Below are positions 1-8,243 of a stretch of DNA of 36,687 nt, piece after piece. The stretch lies in NCBI GenBank assembly GCA_018645475.1, contig JABGWU010000301.1, positions 1 to 36,687 on the forward strand, written 5' to 3'. The notes below the pieces were generated by a model that saw nothing but the letters and a program-made list of their open reading frames with translations, searched no databases and was not told where the DNA came from. The translations under genes were made by a program, and so were the position numbers. Source of the stretch: Opitutia bacterium. Its GTDB lineage: Bacteria > Verrucomicrobiota > Verrucomicrobiia > Opitutales > Seribacteraceae. Positions within the stretch are counted from its first letter, which is position 1; each line of letters starts with the position of its first letter.

Positions 1-231
1 ACCAATTGCTTCACCAACATCAGTAACTCGTTCACGCTCCCCACGAAAATGTACACTGTTCGCGACTCTCAATACTTTCATGGTTAAAGTCTGGTCAGAC
101 CTCATGATTTCTTTAATAGAATGGGTTGAGGAATTTGGATCCTTCAACATTTCAGATAGTGATTGGAAGACAGTAGGTAAGGTTGGCAAATTATCTTTCA
201 ACATCTCGCCAATCAGCTTATAATCTACCAT
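1..231 (-). CDS. HDOD-domain protein, C-terminus cut by window edge
   Basis: The first 77 codons read inward from an ATG at 231 and run off the window at base 1. The peptide contains NLPTLPT, then SDQTLTMKVLRVAN, then a RGERERVTD stretch. These match, nearly position by position, the N-terminus of the neighbouring gene at 313-1227. That makes it the N-terminal part of an HDOD domain, a catalytically degenerate HD-hydrolase relative used as a regulatory or scaffolding module. It lies 81 bases downstream of its paralog on the same strand, so it is probably in the same transcript and arose by tandem duplication. No well-spaced ribosome binding site is visible. Its output (signalling, cell cycle or stress) cannot be told from this fragment. 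Confidence 0.85.
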   Translation of the reverse strand, partial: MVDYKLIGEMLKDNLPTLPTVFQSLSEMLKDPNSSTHSIKEIMRSDQTLTMKVLRVANSVHFRGERERVTDVGEAIG

Positions 232-312
232 TCCACCTATATTTTCCGAACCCACAGCCACATCATAAATTGAATCCCTCTAAGGAATCAACCAAATTTC
301 AAAAAAACTAAA

Positions 313-1227
313 TCATATACCATCAAGCAAATTACAAAAGTCTTCGGTCATCTTTAATTCATTTTCAATGTCAGTTGATATTTGATCGATGAGTGAAGAA
401 TGTAAATTCAAGCGACTTAGCAGGGCATCCGAGGGTTTGTCCGGTGACTCATGCCCACTAAAACCGAACTTCTGATGGTTTACTGCCCAGTTGGCAAAAA
501 TAACCACATCAATGAGTTCGTGCGCTTCCTCGGAAGTAACTTTTTGTCGACGTTCTGGATTCGGTTCGTGATGCCAACGAACAACCCCTTCTACAAAACT
601 AGATAATCCCCAATTCTTACAGATTAAATAACCCAGATAATCGTGACGGGGGGACTGATTAATAAGCTCGGATTTGAAAAAATTAATTTTCTTATCAAGA
701 CAAGTCTGCGCATCGTCAATAAATGCTTGGGTTCCATCATTTTCATCCAATTTAAAACGGGCCACTTTCCCAATATCATGGACGAGTCCACATGTATATG
801 CACGCTCATGCCACGGTTTCCCTAAAAAGTTGGCAACGCAACGAGAGGCAGCAGCAACTCCGAGGCAATGCTTCCACAAGCCCTCCAAAGAGAATTTTCT
901 CTCAGCCGAGGGGCCAGAAAACATTTTAAAAACAGAGGTGGTCAAAACCACATTACGAATTTTCTCAAAGCCAAGTGTGCCAATTGCCTCGTTTGCATCG
1001 GTAACACGGTCCCGATCGCCACGATAAAATGAAGTGTTGGCAACCCGCAAAATTTTCATCGTCATCGATTGATCGGCCGTCATTACATCTTCAACTGCAA
1101 AAGTGGACGCATCCGGATTTTGCAAAACATTAGTTAATTCATTCACAATCGTGGGAAGAGTGGGTAAATTCCGCTGAATTTGATTAACTAAATATTCGTA
1201 GTTTATAGAACCTGTTTCCATTTGCAT
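313..1227 (-). CDS. HDOD-domain regulatory protein, 304 aa
   Basis: This is a single-domain HDOD protein. The domain covers roughly residues 15-215, with NLPTLPT near 20-26, the ADQSMTMKILRVAN helix at 51-64 and an HD pair at H150-D151 within GLVHDIGK. HDOD proteins usually act as non-enzymatic regulators; whether this copy keeps phosphohydrolase activity is unclear, because only part of the HD ligand set is obvious. The remaining C-terminal part (about 215-304) is helical-looking with no recognised domain. The start at 1227 is ATG, followed two codons later by another ATG, with no Shine-Dalgarno before either. It sits 57 bases after lnt and before a partial paralog, all on the minus strand. 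Confidence 0.85.
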   Translation of the reverse strand: MQMETGSINYEYLVNQIQRNLPTLPTIVNELTNVLQNPDASTFAVEDVMTADQSMTMKILRVANTSFYRGDRDRVTDANEAIGTLGFEKIRNVVLTTSVFKMFSGPSAERKFSLEGLWKHCLGVAAASRCVANFLGKPWHERAYTCGLVHDIGKVARFKLDENDGTQAFIDDAQTCLDKKINFFKSELINQSPRHDYLGYLICKNWGLSSFVEGVVRWHHEPNPERRQKVTSEEAHELIDVVIFANWAVNHQKFGFSGHESPDKPSDALLSRLNLHSSLIDQISTDIENELKMTEDFCNLLDGI

Positions 1228-1284
1228 TTTAATATTAGATTACAACACCATTTTCCCCATACTCTGACGAAATAAAAACATTAT

Positions 1285-2889
1285 TCAAACTAAAAACCAT
1301 GATTTAAGGTTTTTCTTTAAGGAAAGCATCAATATAAATCCCAAACCCATACAAAGATATACAAACCAATCACCGTGTCGCATGTAAAAGGAAACTGTGC
1401 CGGGGGCATGGGCAGGGATTGACACATTTAAGATTTTTGCTCCTTCAAAATAAATGCTCCCCGAATCATCCCGTAATACATCTCGCTGATGGCCTCTTGA
1501 ATCAATCCAGCCTGACCATCCGGCATTCCCACAACGTATAAAGGGCTTTTGGGTCTCAATGGAACGCAGGACGGAATGAGCCGCATGCTGTACCGCACAC
1601 CCTTCCCGACCGAACCAGGCATCATTCGTGGTCACGAAAAAAAGATCGGCTCCGGATGAAACCTTATCTCGACACAATCTTGGAAAAATATCCTCATAAC
1701 AAATAAGCGAACCAATTTTCAAATTCGGGCGATCTTTTTTTTTGGAGGGGATTTTAAAAATCTTAGATTCATCACCTTTTTCAAAACTCCCCACGGGTCC
1801 AACCAACTTTCTTAGTCCGGGAATCCATTTAAAAGGAAAAGGAACATACTCACCAAATGGAACCAAAATTCTTTTTGCATACCAATTATTCTTGAATCCA
1901 GACTTTGGAAGGATTTCAGAAATAGTATTATAAATTGAATCAGCATCTTTCAATACTGCTCCAATGAGCAATGGTGTTTGGGTCTCATCAGCAAGTTGCT
2001 CAACCCAGGCAGTATCTTTATTTAATGCATAGGGGGTGGACGCTTCTGGCCACACAATAAAGTCAGGATTCATCAATCCTAAAAAATGAGTCTGTCTCGT
2101 AAGGATATCCTTATGTAAATCAGCATTCCCTCCTTTCCATTTCTCCAGTAAGTACGGTTGGCAAAGCCCGACTTTATATTCCTGAACACCGATGGGTGAA
2201 TAACTTCGAAATAGAAAAAATGGACTCAACATAAATACAAAAAGAAGGATAGCTAAGTAGAAATCTGGACAGATATTTCCGAAAATCCCTCCTTTCGAGT
2301 TTTGCCTTCTTACTAACAAATGATGAAGGTATGAACAAAGAGACAAATTTAAAAAAACCAAGAAAAAGGAAATTCCCCAGGCTCCCAACCACTGGGCTGT
2401 TTGCAGTAAAACAGGACGCTCCCACTGAGTAACGGAAAGAGGACACCAAGGGAACCCCAAGGTAAACTGACACCTCAACCACTCTACTGAAACCCAGGCA
2501 GAAGGCAGGATAATAAGAATTAAAAACCGATGTCTAAACCCACCCTCAATTGCCTTGGGAATGAGTACCCTCGCCAATAAAAACCAAGGCAAATAATAGA
2601 GGGACAAAAGAACACAAGCCATCAACATGCCGGAAAAAGAAATATGCCTCATCCATCCGACCAAAGATAAATGATATAAAATTCCCGCTAAGAAAAATGC
2701 GAGCGCAACAATTTTTAACTTTGGTTTAAAGGAGAACCAAAAAATCGCAGGCATTAAAAAAAAGTATGCACATTCTGGAGATTGCCTGGGTGGCTGAGCA
2801 AGAAGAAGGAAAAAATAAGTACCCATCGAGGAGATCAATGGTGCCCATATGACCTTAAGACCTTCCGTAAAAATATTTTTCACATTCAT
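1285..2889 (-). CDS. lnt: Apolipoprotein N-acyltransferase
   Basis: Lnt transfers a fatty acyl chain from phospholipid to the N-terminal cysteine of apolipoproteins in the inner membrane, the last step of lipoprotein maturation in Gram-negative bacteria. At 534 residues it has the normal family length. The N-terminal third (about 1-235) is a block of hydrophobic membrane segments. The nitrilase-like domain follows at about 236-495, and a last membrane helix lies near 508-526. The catalytic triad can be placed at E282 (in WPEAS), K339 (in YAKR) and C397 (in LICYED). The ATG at 2889 lies 2 bases after the dus stop, so the two genes are probably cotranscribed. The lipoprotein genes in this window (20965, 25360) would be substrates. 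Confidence 0.95.
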   Translation of the reverse strand: MNVKNIFTEGLKVIWAPLISSMGTYFFLLLAQPPRQSPECAYFFLMPAIFWFSFKPKLKIVALAFFLAGILYHLSLVGWMRHISFSGMLMACVLLSLYYLPWFLLARVLIPKAIEGGFRHRFLILIILPSAWVSVEWLRCQFTLGFPWCPLSVTQWERPVLLQTAQWLGAWGISFFLVFLNLSLCSYLHHLLVRRQNSKGGIFGNICPDFYLAILLFVFMLSPFFLFRSYSPIGVQEYKVGLCQPYLLEKWKGGNADLHKDILTRQTHFLGLMNPDFIVWPEASTPYALNKDTAWVEQLADETQTPLLIGAVLKDADSIYNTISEILPKSGFKNNWYAKRILVPFGEYVPFPFKWIPGLRKLVGPVGSFEKGDESKIFKIPSKKKDRPNLKIGSLICYEDIFPRLCRDKVSSGADLFFVTTNDAWFGREGCAVQHAAHSVLRSIETQKPFIRCGNAGWSGWIDSRGHQRDVLRDDSGSIYFEGAKILNVSIPAHAPGTVSFYMRHGDWFVYLCMGLGFILMLSLKKNLKSWFLV

Positions 2890-2891
2890 AC

Positions 2892-3992
2892 TTAACCAAG
2901 CTTACATCGGGAATAACCAGATTCCGAACTAGGTCGTGCCACGAGTCCGTCATAAGGCTCGATATTTAAAAACTCATCGCATCGTCCAGACTGAATCAGA
3001 TGAGTGTCACAAATATAGAATAATTCTTTCCTGGTCTGGGCTCGGCGCATTTGATGCAAAAATTTCCCATCCGCATCCACAGATAAACCAATAAAATTAA
3101 GAAACTTTTTCATTCGGTTTACATTTTTTCTCTCATCTACCTCAGGTTTTTCCAGGGAATCATACAGATCTTCAATATAATGATAAACATCTGCTAAAGT
3201 TGGCTGAAAGATTGTATCCCTAGCTTGAATTTCGCGAATCTGCCTAAAGATCCAGGGATTCCGAATAGCCGATCTGCCAATCATTACGCCATGAGCACCT
3301 GTTAATTCTTTTAAATCTACTGCCGAATTAAATGAGGTTACATTCCCATTTAATAATACAGGACATGGTAATGCCTCAACCGCTTTGGTCACATGAGAAT
3401 AACTTGGAGTGGAACGATATCCACCTAAAACTGTTCGGGCATGAAGGCTTAGAAGATCTATATTCGATTCAATCATTACCTCCATCAATTCATCAAAATA
3501 ACGATCATCCTCAAAACCAATTCTCATTTTGACCGAGAGTAAACCGACCACTTCTTCACGGAGCATTTTCAGGATCTCAAAAATTTGCTTAGGTGATCTC
3601 AATAAACCACCTCCCACATTTTTCTTAAAAACTCGGGGAGCAGGACAACCCAAATTTAAATCAATACCTGCAATTGAATAATCCTGAAAATCACAAACAG
3701 TTCTTTTTAAATCCTCAATATTTTCTCCGATTAACTGTGCAAACACAGGTTGTTCAGTAGGATTTTCTGTTATGGAAGAAAGAATTTCATCGTCTAATTT
3801 TGAGTGTGCATGCACACGAAAAAATTCTGTAAAGAAAAAATCCGGTGAACCCCGCCTCGCAACCACTTTCATGAAGGGTAACGCAGTAACATCCTGCATC
3901 GGTGCAAGCGCTGTAGGCCATTGTCCCCTAACCATCGAATGAGGTAACGGTTTAGGTGAACCGTTCGGTTTTGATTTCAAGGATGAAATCAT
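2892..3992 (-). CDS. dus: tRNA-dihydrouridine synthase
   Basis: This FMN-dependent enzyme reduces specific uridines of tRNA to dihydrouridine. Of its 366 residues, the TIM-barrel domain covers about 25-260 and carries the family signature: APMQDVT near residue 30, LNLGCPAP with catalytic C116, KNVGGGLL, VKMRIGF near 154, LHARTV with H184, NGNV near 215 and GVMIGRSAIRNPW near 235. A helical tRNA-binding domain follows (about 265-345). I cannot tell DusA, DusB and DusC apart by eye, so only the family symbol is given. The start is ATG at 3992; an internal Met at residue 20 is possible because the first 20 residues look non-conserved. The gene lies 24 bases after the bifunctional-nuclease gene and 2 bases before lnt. 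Confidence 0.93.
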   Translation of the reverse strand: MISSLKSKPNGSPKPLPHSMVRGQWPTALAPMQDVTALPFMKVVARRGSPDFFFTEFFRVHAHSKLDDEILSSITENPTEQPVFAQLIGENIEDLKRTVCDFQDYSIAGIDLNLGCPAPRVFKKNVGGGLLRSPKQIFEILKMLREEVVGLLSVKMRIGFEDDRYFDELMEVMIESNIDLLSLHARTVLGGYRSTPSYSHVTKAVEALPCPVLLNGNVTSFNSAVDLKELTGAHGVMIGRSAIRNPWIFRQIREIQARDTIFQPTLADVYHYIEDLYDSLEKPEVDERKNVNRMKKFLNFIGLSVDADGKFLHQMRRAQTRKELFYICDTHLIQSGRCDEFLNIEPYDGLVARPSSESGYSRCKLG

Positions 3993-4016
3993 AATGCTGA
4001 AAAAGCAAAGTTCTCG

Positions 4017-4499
4017 TTAATCCTGCTTGCGTAGAATGCGTTCCAAAATTTCAGACATATCCTCCACATTCTCCAGGACTTGATTGGACACATGAATAGG
4101 TTGTTTCATTTGCAAGGCAAGAACGATAGAATCGCTTGGACGGGCATCCAGTTCAATAATCTTTTTACCCAATTCATTTTCCATTTGAAGAATAATTCGT
4201 GCAAAAAAAGTCCCCTCGTCCACATCATTAATCAAGACCCGTTGTATACTTGTCTCCAAACCCCGTAGAATAAGCCCGATCAGATCATGTGTTAATGGTC
4301 TTTCTTTTTTCACTTGATTTATAGTCATGTTAATGGCGTTACCAATTGCGGGATCAACATAAATAACGAAGGTCTTTTCATCGTTACCCAAAAAGATTGC
4401 ACACCCATTGGATGTTGGCATTACTCCTTTAACTGTGACTTCCACTGAGTCGTTATTCATAGAGTTAGTATCTATATTTTTTTTCTTATTCGCAAGCAC
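4017..4499 (-). CDS. Bifunctional nuclease family (BFN/DUF151) protein
   Basis: This is a 160-residue single-domain protein of the BFN/DUF151 family. It is recognised by the run from MPTSNGCAIFLGNDEKTF, through LTHDLIGLILRGL, to the hallmark ELDARPSDSIVLAL near the C-terminus. A plant member has reported nuclease activity; bacterial members are mostly uncharacterised and are often found next to tRNA-modification genes, here dus. The start at 4499 is GTG with no Shine-Dalgarno sequence. An ATG 13 codons later (base 4460) is a fair alternative, because the first residues are poorly conserved in character. Its 5' end lies only 27 bases from the divergent aroK start. Confidence 0.88.
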   Translation of the reverse strand: MLANKKKNIDTNSMNNDSVEVTVKGVMPTSNGCAIFLGNDEKTFVIYVDPAIGNAINMTINQVKKERPLTHDLIGLILRGLETSIQRVLINDVDEGTFFARIILQMENELGKKIIELDARPSDSIVLALQMKQPIHVSNQVLENVEDMSEILERILRKQD

Positions 4500-4511
4500 T
4501 TATAAATTTCG

Positions 4512-4517
4512 TATTAT
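4512..4517 (+). promoter_or_regulatory. Possible aroK -10 box (near-leaderless transcript)
   Basis: TATTAT lies 9 bases before the aroK ATG, with TTCGCA at 4489-4494 at a 17-base spacing as a poor -35 match. A start point about 7 bases further on would leave only a few untranslated bases, which fits the lack of a Shine-Dalgarno sequence. This is a weak motif match in AT-rich DNA. Confidence 0.25.
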
Positions 4518-4526
4518 TCATGGACT

Positions 4527-5066
4527 ATGAATTCAAAGGGTAAAAATAACCCAACGCCCAACCTTTACCTGATTGGCTTTATGGGAACCGGGAAAAGTTC
4601 GGTCGGTAAAATTATTGCCCAAAAAACCGGTCTCACTTTTATTGATTCTGATCAAGAGATTGAAAATCAAACTGGTCTCTCGATCAGTAAAATTTTTGAA
4701 ACTCAAGGAGAACAGAAATTTCGCGAACTCGAAAAAAAATTTATTCAAAATGGACATCCCGAATCTGGTTGCCTTGTTTCATGTGGAGGTGGATTGCCGA
4801 TTCCTGATGGGATGATTGAAATCTTAAAAGAAAAAGGATTTGTATTTTGCCTTTGGGCCAGTGTGAAAACTATTTATGAAAGAACATCTGGAAATAACCA
4901 ACGCCCCCTGCTTCAAACTAAAAATCCAAAGTCTGAAATCAAATCATTGCTTGAAAAAAGGGAACCCAAATATCTTTTAGCAGATCAAATTGTAAACACG
5001 GAGCAGAGGAGTCTGGTTCAGGTCTCCGATTTGATTATTCGAAAGTATAATGAATCTGTTTATTAA
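4527..5066 (+). CDS. aroK: Shikimate kinase
   Basis: This cytoplasmic enzyme phosphorylates shikimate with ATP, the fifth step of the chorismate pathway. At 179 residues it is of typical length. The P-loop is GFMGTGKSS at 17-25. The shikimate-binding acidic pair is at D40/D42 in FIDSDQEI. The shikimate arginine is R66 in QKFRELE, the glycine motif is CGGGLP at 86-91, and the lid arginine is in the RPLL segment near residue 127. It begins with ATG at 4527, divergently from the BFN gene. Its stop shares the palindrome TTAA (5063-5066) with the stop of the convergent thioesterase gene, so no terminator separates them. Confidence 0.95.
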   Translation: MNSKGKNNPTPNLYLIGFMGTGKSSVGKIIAQKTGLTFIDSDQEIENQTGLSISKIFETQGEQKFRELEKKFIQNGHPESGCLVSCGGGLPIPDGMIEILKEKGFVFCLWASVKTIYERTSGNNQRPLLQTKNPKSEIKSLLEKREPKYLLADQIVNTEQRSLVQVSDLIIRKYNESVY

Positions 5067-5467
5067 TCAGAAAATGTTGATTGTACCAAATCAACAAACT
5101 TTTCGGGCGGTCTAACCACGCTACCCCCACTCGAAACAAAGGCGTGCTTGGTTACCCCCGTGGCAATTAATTCATCTTTTCGTTTCACCTCGTAAAGAGC
5201 TTCTATACGAACAAGTGGTGGTTTTTCTATCTTTACTGTCACTTGTAATCTGTCATCAAAAAAAGCGGGCAAACGGAAATTCCCGCCACAGGAAAGTACA
5301 GGTAGGAAATAACCATCTTTTTCCAATTCTATATAAGGACAACCCAACTCATCTAACAATGCGACCCGTGCAACCTCAAACCATGTGAAATAGTTGGCAT
5401 GGTAAACGACCCCCATTTTGTCGGTTTCTTTATATCTCACACGAATGTCAACGCTTGCCGAAAGCAT
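5063..5467 (-). CDS. Acyl-CoA thioesterase, YbgC/4HBT family
   Basis: This is a 134-residue hotdog-fold protein. Its N-terminal motif VRYKETDKMGVVYHANYF contains the catalytic aspartate in the TDxxGVVYHxNY context typical of YbgC/4-hydroxybenzoyl-CoA thioesterases, followed by W-x-E-x-AR on the long helix. The family hydrolyses acyl-CoA thioesters in the cytoplasm. In proteobacteria ybgC sits with tol-pal, but no tol genes are here, so I do not assign the symbol. The start is ATG at 5467 with only an A/G-rich stretch before it. It is convergent with aroK with a 4-base stop-codon overlap. Confidence 0.9.
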   Translation of the reverse strand: MLSASVDIRVRYKETDKMGVVYHANYFTWFEVARVALLDELGCPYIELEKDGYFLPVLSCGGNFRLPAFFDDRLQVTVKIEKPPLVRIEALYEVKRKDELIATGVTKHAFVSSGGSVVRPPEKFVDLVQSTFSD

Positions 5468-5518
5468 AATCTTTCTTTACTTCAAAAACCTCAACTTATG
5501 CAACGAACGAATTTTTAA

Positions 5519-6139
5519 ATGGCGATTTCAAAAAAAGAAAGATCCTTATCCATCTGGATTGGTATAGCAATCGGAGTGGCAATATCTTCAATGCTTGTTC
5601 GATATGCCTTGCAAAAAAAAGCGGAACAAACCGAAGAACGGCCCGGAAATTATCAATCTCTAAAATGTGCATCAGGTGGTAGCCCATTTATTCAACTACC
5701 GAATAAAATTAGAGAAAAAATACCACATGGAATTGTGGTGCATTTTGAAAACAACCAAACCATCACGGATGGAAATGGATCGAAATTTCAAAGATCTTGG
5801 ATCATTGAATCTGCTGGTTCATTCAGGTCGGAAAGACTCTTCGTATCTGCGGAAGAAATTTGCATTAATCCCGACTTTAAGGATTTAAAGGACTATCGAT
5901 TTCATAGGGCATCCGAACTCTACATTTTACCCAAAGACAATGCTGACATCGAAGAATTCAAAGATCTCATTGACGAAGATCATTACAAAATTCTTGGTGA
6001 AAATTCAAAAACTGGGGAATGGATTCTTCAGATAAAACATTTTTCTCCCTCAGAAATCCGCTTAGCCATGGGAACTATAAGGGAATTTAGAACTCATGTA
6101 TCTTCAGTTCGTTTAATTCCATGGACTCCAAATCGATAA
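5519..6139 (+). CDS. Membrane-anchored protein of unknown function, 206 aa
   Basis: I do not recognise a family. The first 9 residues are basic, followed by one hydrophobic segment (about 10-30, WIGIAIGVAISSMLV) that should act as an uncleaved anchor. The rest (about 40-206) is soluble, mixed alpha/beta in character and rich in Lys, Glu and Phe. The start at 5519 is ATG without a ribosome binding site. The gene lies 51 bases after the divergent thioesterase start and 125 bases before tig. That gap contains a candidate tig promoter, so it is probably not part of the tig operon. Confidence 0.65.
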   Translation: MAISKKERSLSIWIGIAIGVAISSMLVRYALQKKAEQTEERPGNYQSLKCASGGSPFIQLPNKIREKIPHGIVVHFENNQTITDGNGSKFQRSWIIESAGSFRSERLFVSAEEICINPDFKDLKDYRFHRASELYILPKDNADIEEFKDLIDEDHYKILGENSKTGEWILQIKHFSPSEIRLAMGTIREFRTHVSSVRLIPWTPNR

Positions 6140-6161
6140 TCAATATCGACCCTTTATCTCG

Positions 6162-6190
6162 TTGACCCTAAGGACTTTTTTTGGTGTGAT
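6162..6190 (+). promoter_or_regulatory. Candidate promoter of tig-clpP-clpX
   Basis: TTGACC at 6162-6167 matches the sigma-70 -35 box at 5 of 6 positions. It is followed after 17 bases by TGTGAT (6185-6190); a GATAAT at 6188-6193 is a better -10 but lies at a 20-base spacing. The site is in the 125-base gap before tig and leaves a leader of about 68 bases. Confidence 0.4.
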
Positions 6191-6264
6191 AATCCATTGT
6201 GTTGTGCTTATCGCGTTTACACATAAAACTAATCTAAATCCAATCCAAATTTTTGAAATAAACC

Positions 6265-7599
6265 GTGAATGTAGAAATTAAAGAAGCGGGAGACGCTCGT
6301 AAAATAGTTAATGTATCCTTCGATTCCGACGAAATGTCCAAGATGGGCAAAGAAGTTTGTAGAGAACTCAGTAAACTTGCCAACATTCCAGGGTTTCGAA
6401 AAGGAAAAGCTCCTGAACAAGTAATTCGCAAAAAATACGCCAGCGAAATCATTCAAGAACTCAGTAGAAAAGTCTCAAATGCGGCCTACGATGCAGTATT
6501 GGAAAATAAAGACATCAAGGTCTTCTCTATTTTAAAAGTTGAACCAGGTGAAATCTCCACCGATGCACCAGCCACGATCGAAGTCACCGTTGATATCGAG
6601 TCTGATTTTGACTTACCTAAATACGAGGAATACGAACTTACCACGCATCCGACTGAAATCAAAGATGAAGATGTGGATAAAGAAATTGACTCTCTTCGTG
6701 ATCAACGAGCTTCCTTTGAAGAGGTTGAACGAAAAGTTGCGAAAGGAGATTATGTAAAATGTTCCTACGAAGGAATGCTTGATGACTCTCCGGTAGCGGA
6801 TTTATTACCGGACAAACCAATGTACGGAAAACAATCAAATACTTGGGAAGAAGCAGGCCAAGCAAAAGGTTTGGGAATTGATGCGATCGCACAAGCCGTG
6901 ATCGGCATGAAAAAAGACGACAAGAAAGAAGTTGAAGCAGATTTCCCAGAAGACTTTGAAGTTACCCCTCTCGCTGGAAAAAAAGTAATGTATTCACTTG
7001 AGGTGCATGAAGTACGCGAGAAAAAAGCTCCCGATGCTTCAGACGAAAACTTTCTGAAAGCCTTAAAGGCAGAAAATTTGGATGATCTTAAGAAAAAGGT
7101 CAAAGACGATCTCTTATCAAGAAAAGAAAGAGAAAATATTGATGGCAAACGAAGCCAGGTTACACAAAAAATTCTTGAAATGCCTGACTTCCCTCTTCCC
7201 CAGCAAGCTGTGGAAGACGAATCAAAATCCATTTTTCAATCCAATGCACAGCGTGCGATTCAACAGGGTGCCAAGCAGGAAGATATAGAGGCAAAAAGAG
7301 ATGAGCTTTGGAAAGAAGCCCAAGTACAGGCACAAGCCCGGGTCAAAATCACTATCACTCTTGGAAGAATTGCAGAACTGGAAAAAGTTGAAGTTTCGAA
7401 CGAGGACTTAGCACAAGCTGCAACTCGTGAAGCAATGATGATGAGAACGGACCCGCAGACATATGTTCAGGAACTGGCCAAAGACCAGGCTCGCATCAAC
7501 CGACTCAGACAGGATGTTCTTCACGACAAAACTCTTGAACTGGTAGCTTCTAAAGCGAAGGAAAAAGTTTGTGACATTGAAGGTGAACACTCACACTAA
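6265..7599 (+). CDS. tig: Trigger factor
   Basis: Trigger factor is the ribosome-bound chaperone that meets nascent chains at the exit tunnel and also has prolyl isomerase activity. The protein has 444 residues, the usual length. The ribosome-binding domain (1 to about 115) carries the signature GFRKGKAP near residues 44-51, with R/K residues for ribosomal protein L23. The FKBP-like PPIase domain lies at about 150-245 and looks divergent, with the DDSPVADLLPDKP stretch replacing the usual flap. The helical C-terminal chaperone arms run from about 255 to 440. The start is GTG at 6265 without a Shine-Dalgarno sequence. It is the first gene of tig-clpP-clpX, with a 32-base gap to clpP. Confidence 0.95.
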   Translation: MNVEIKEAGDARKIVNVSFDSDEMSKMGKEVCRELSKLANIPGFRKGKAPEQVIRKKYASEIIQELSRKVSNAAYDAVLENKDIKVFSILKVEPGEISTDAPATIEVTVDIESDFDLPKYEEYELTTHPTEIKDEDVDKEIDSLRDQRASFEEVERKVAKGDYVKCSYEGMLDDSPVADLLPDKPMYGKQSNTWEEAGQAKGLGIDAIAQAVIGMKKDDKKEVEADFPEDFEVTPLAGKKVMYSLEVHEVREKKAPDASDENFLKALKAENLDDLKKKVKDDLLSRKERENIDGKRSQVTQKILEMPDFPLPQQAVEDESKSIFQSNAQRAIQQGAKQEDIEAKRDELWKEAQVQAQARVKITITLGRIAELEKVEVSNEDLAQAATREAMMMRTDPQTYVQELAKDQARINRLRQDVLHDKTLELVASKAKEKVCDIEGEHSH

Positions 7600-7631
7600 A
7601 TTTTAAATAACGAATAACAAAATCTTACGAC

Positions 7632-8231
7632 ATGGGAGCTTATTTACCATTACCATATGTTTACGAACGTGAAGGTCGCCAAGAGCGGGCCTGGGATATT
7701 TACAGCAGACTACTAAGAGACCGCATCGTTTTTATCGGTACGCCCATCGATGATTATGTGGCCAACTCTATTATTGCCCAACTGCTCTTTCTTCAGATGG
7801 AAGACCCCAAGAAAGATATACATGTATATATTAATTCCCCCGGAGGAAGTGTTTCCGATGGTATGGCTATTTATGACACACTCAACTTTATGGAATGTGA
7901 CATTGTAACCTACTGTATTGGAATGGCAGCCAGTATGAGCACCGTATTACTCGCAGCCGGAACTCCTGGTAAACGTTTTGCCCTTCCTAATAGTCGAGTC
8001 ATGATACACCAGCCAAGCGGTGGGGCGGGAGGGCAAACATCAGATATTTCAATTGCCGCCAAGGAAATTCTTCGCTGGAGACAGACGATTAATGAAATAT
8101 TATCCCAACACAGTGGGAAAGCAATCGAGCAACTTGAGAAAGACTCGGATCGTGATTACTACATGTCAGCTGAAGAAGCCAAGAATTATGGCATAGTCGA
8201 TGAAGTAATTTCCAAAAAGCCTAAAGAATAA
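7632..8231 (+). CDS. clpP: ATP-dependent Clp protease proteolytic subunit
   Basis: ClpP forms the double-heptamer serine protease chamber fed by ClpX or ClpA/C. It has 199 residues. The catalytic triad is S101 (GMAASMST), H126 (MIHQPSGG) and D175 (SDRDYYMS), with the same spacing as the E. coli enzyme (25 and 49 residues). The oxyanion-loop NSPGGSV is near 68-74. The N-terminus [13 protein letters not shown] may be trimmed, as in other ClpPs, to expose the axial loop. It lies between tig and clpX, with 12 bases to clpX, so the three are almost certainly cotranscribed. There is no Shine-Dalgarno sequence before the ATG. Confidence 0.97.
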   Translation: MGAYLPLPYVYEREGRQERAWDIYSRLLRDRIVFIGTPIDDYVANSIIAQLLFLQMEDPKKDIHVYINSPGGSVSDGMAIYDTLNFMECDIVTYCIGMAASMSTVLLAAGTPGKRFALPNSRVMIHQPSGGAGGQTSDISIAAKEILRWRQTINEILSQHSGKAIEQLEKDSDRDYYMSAEEAKNYGIVDEVISKKPKE

Positions 8232-8243
8232 TTCTACAGCGCC

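Noticed and set aside
229-238. AGGTGG as a Shine-Dalgarno sequence of the first HDOD gene
   Set aside because: Only one base separates it from the ATG, too close for ribosome binding at that codon.
674-1027. 117-codon plus-strand frame inside the HDOD gene
   Set aside because: It is fully antisense to a clear HDOD domain, with no family resemblance or ribosome binding site.
6765-7232. 155-codon minus-strand frame opposite tig
   Set aside because: It is antisense to the conserved trigger factor. Its Ser/Phe-rich composition is typical of reverse-frame shadows.
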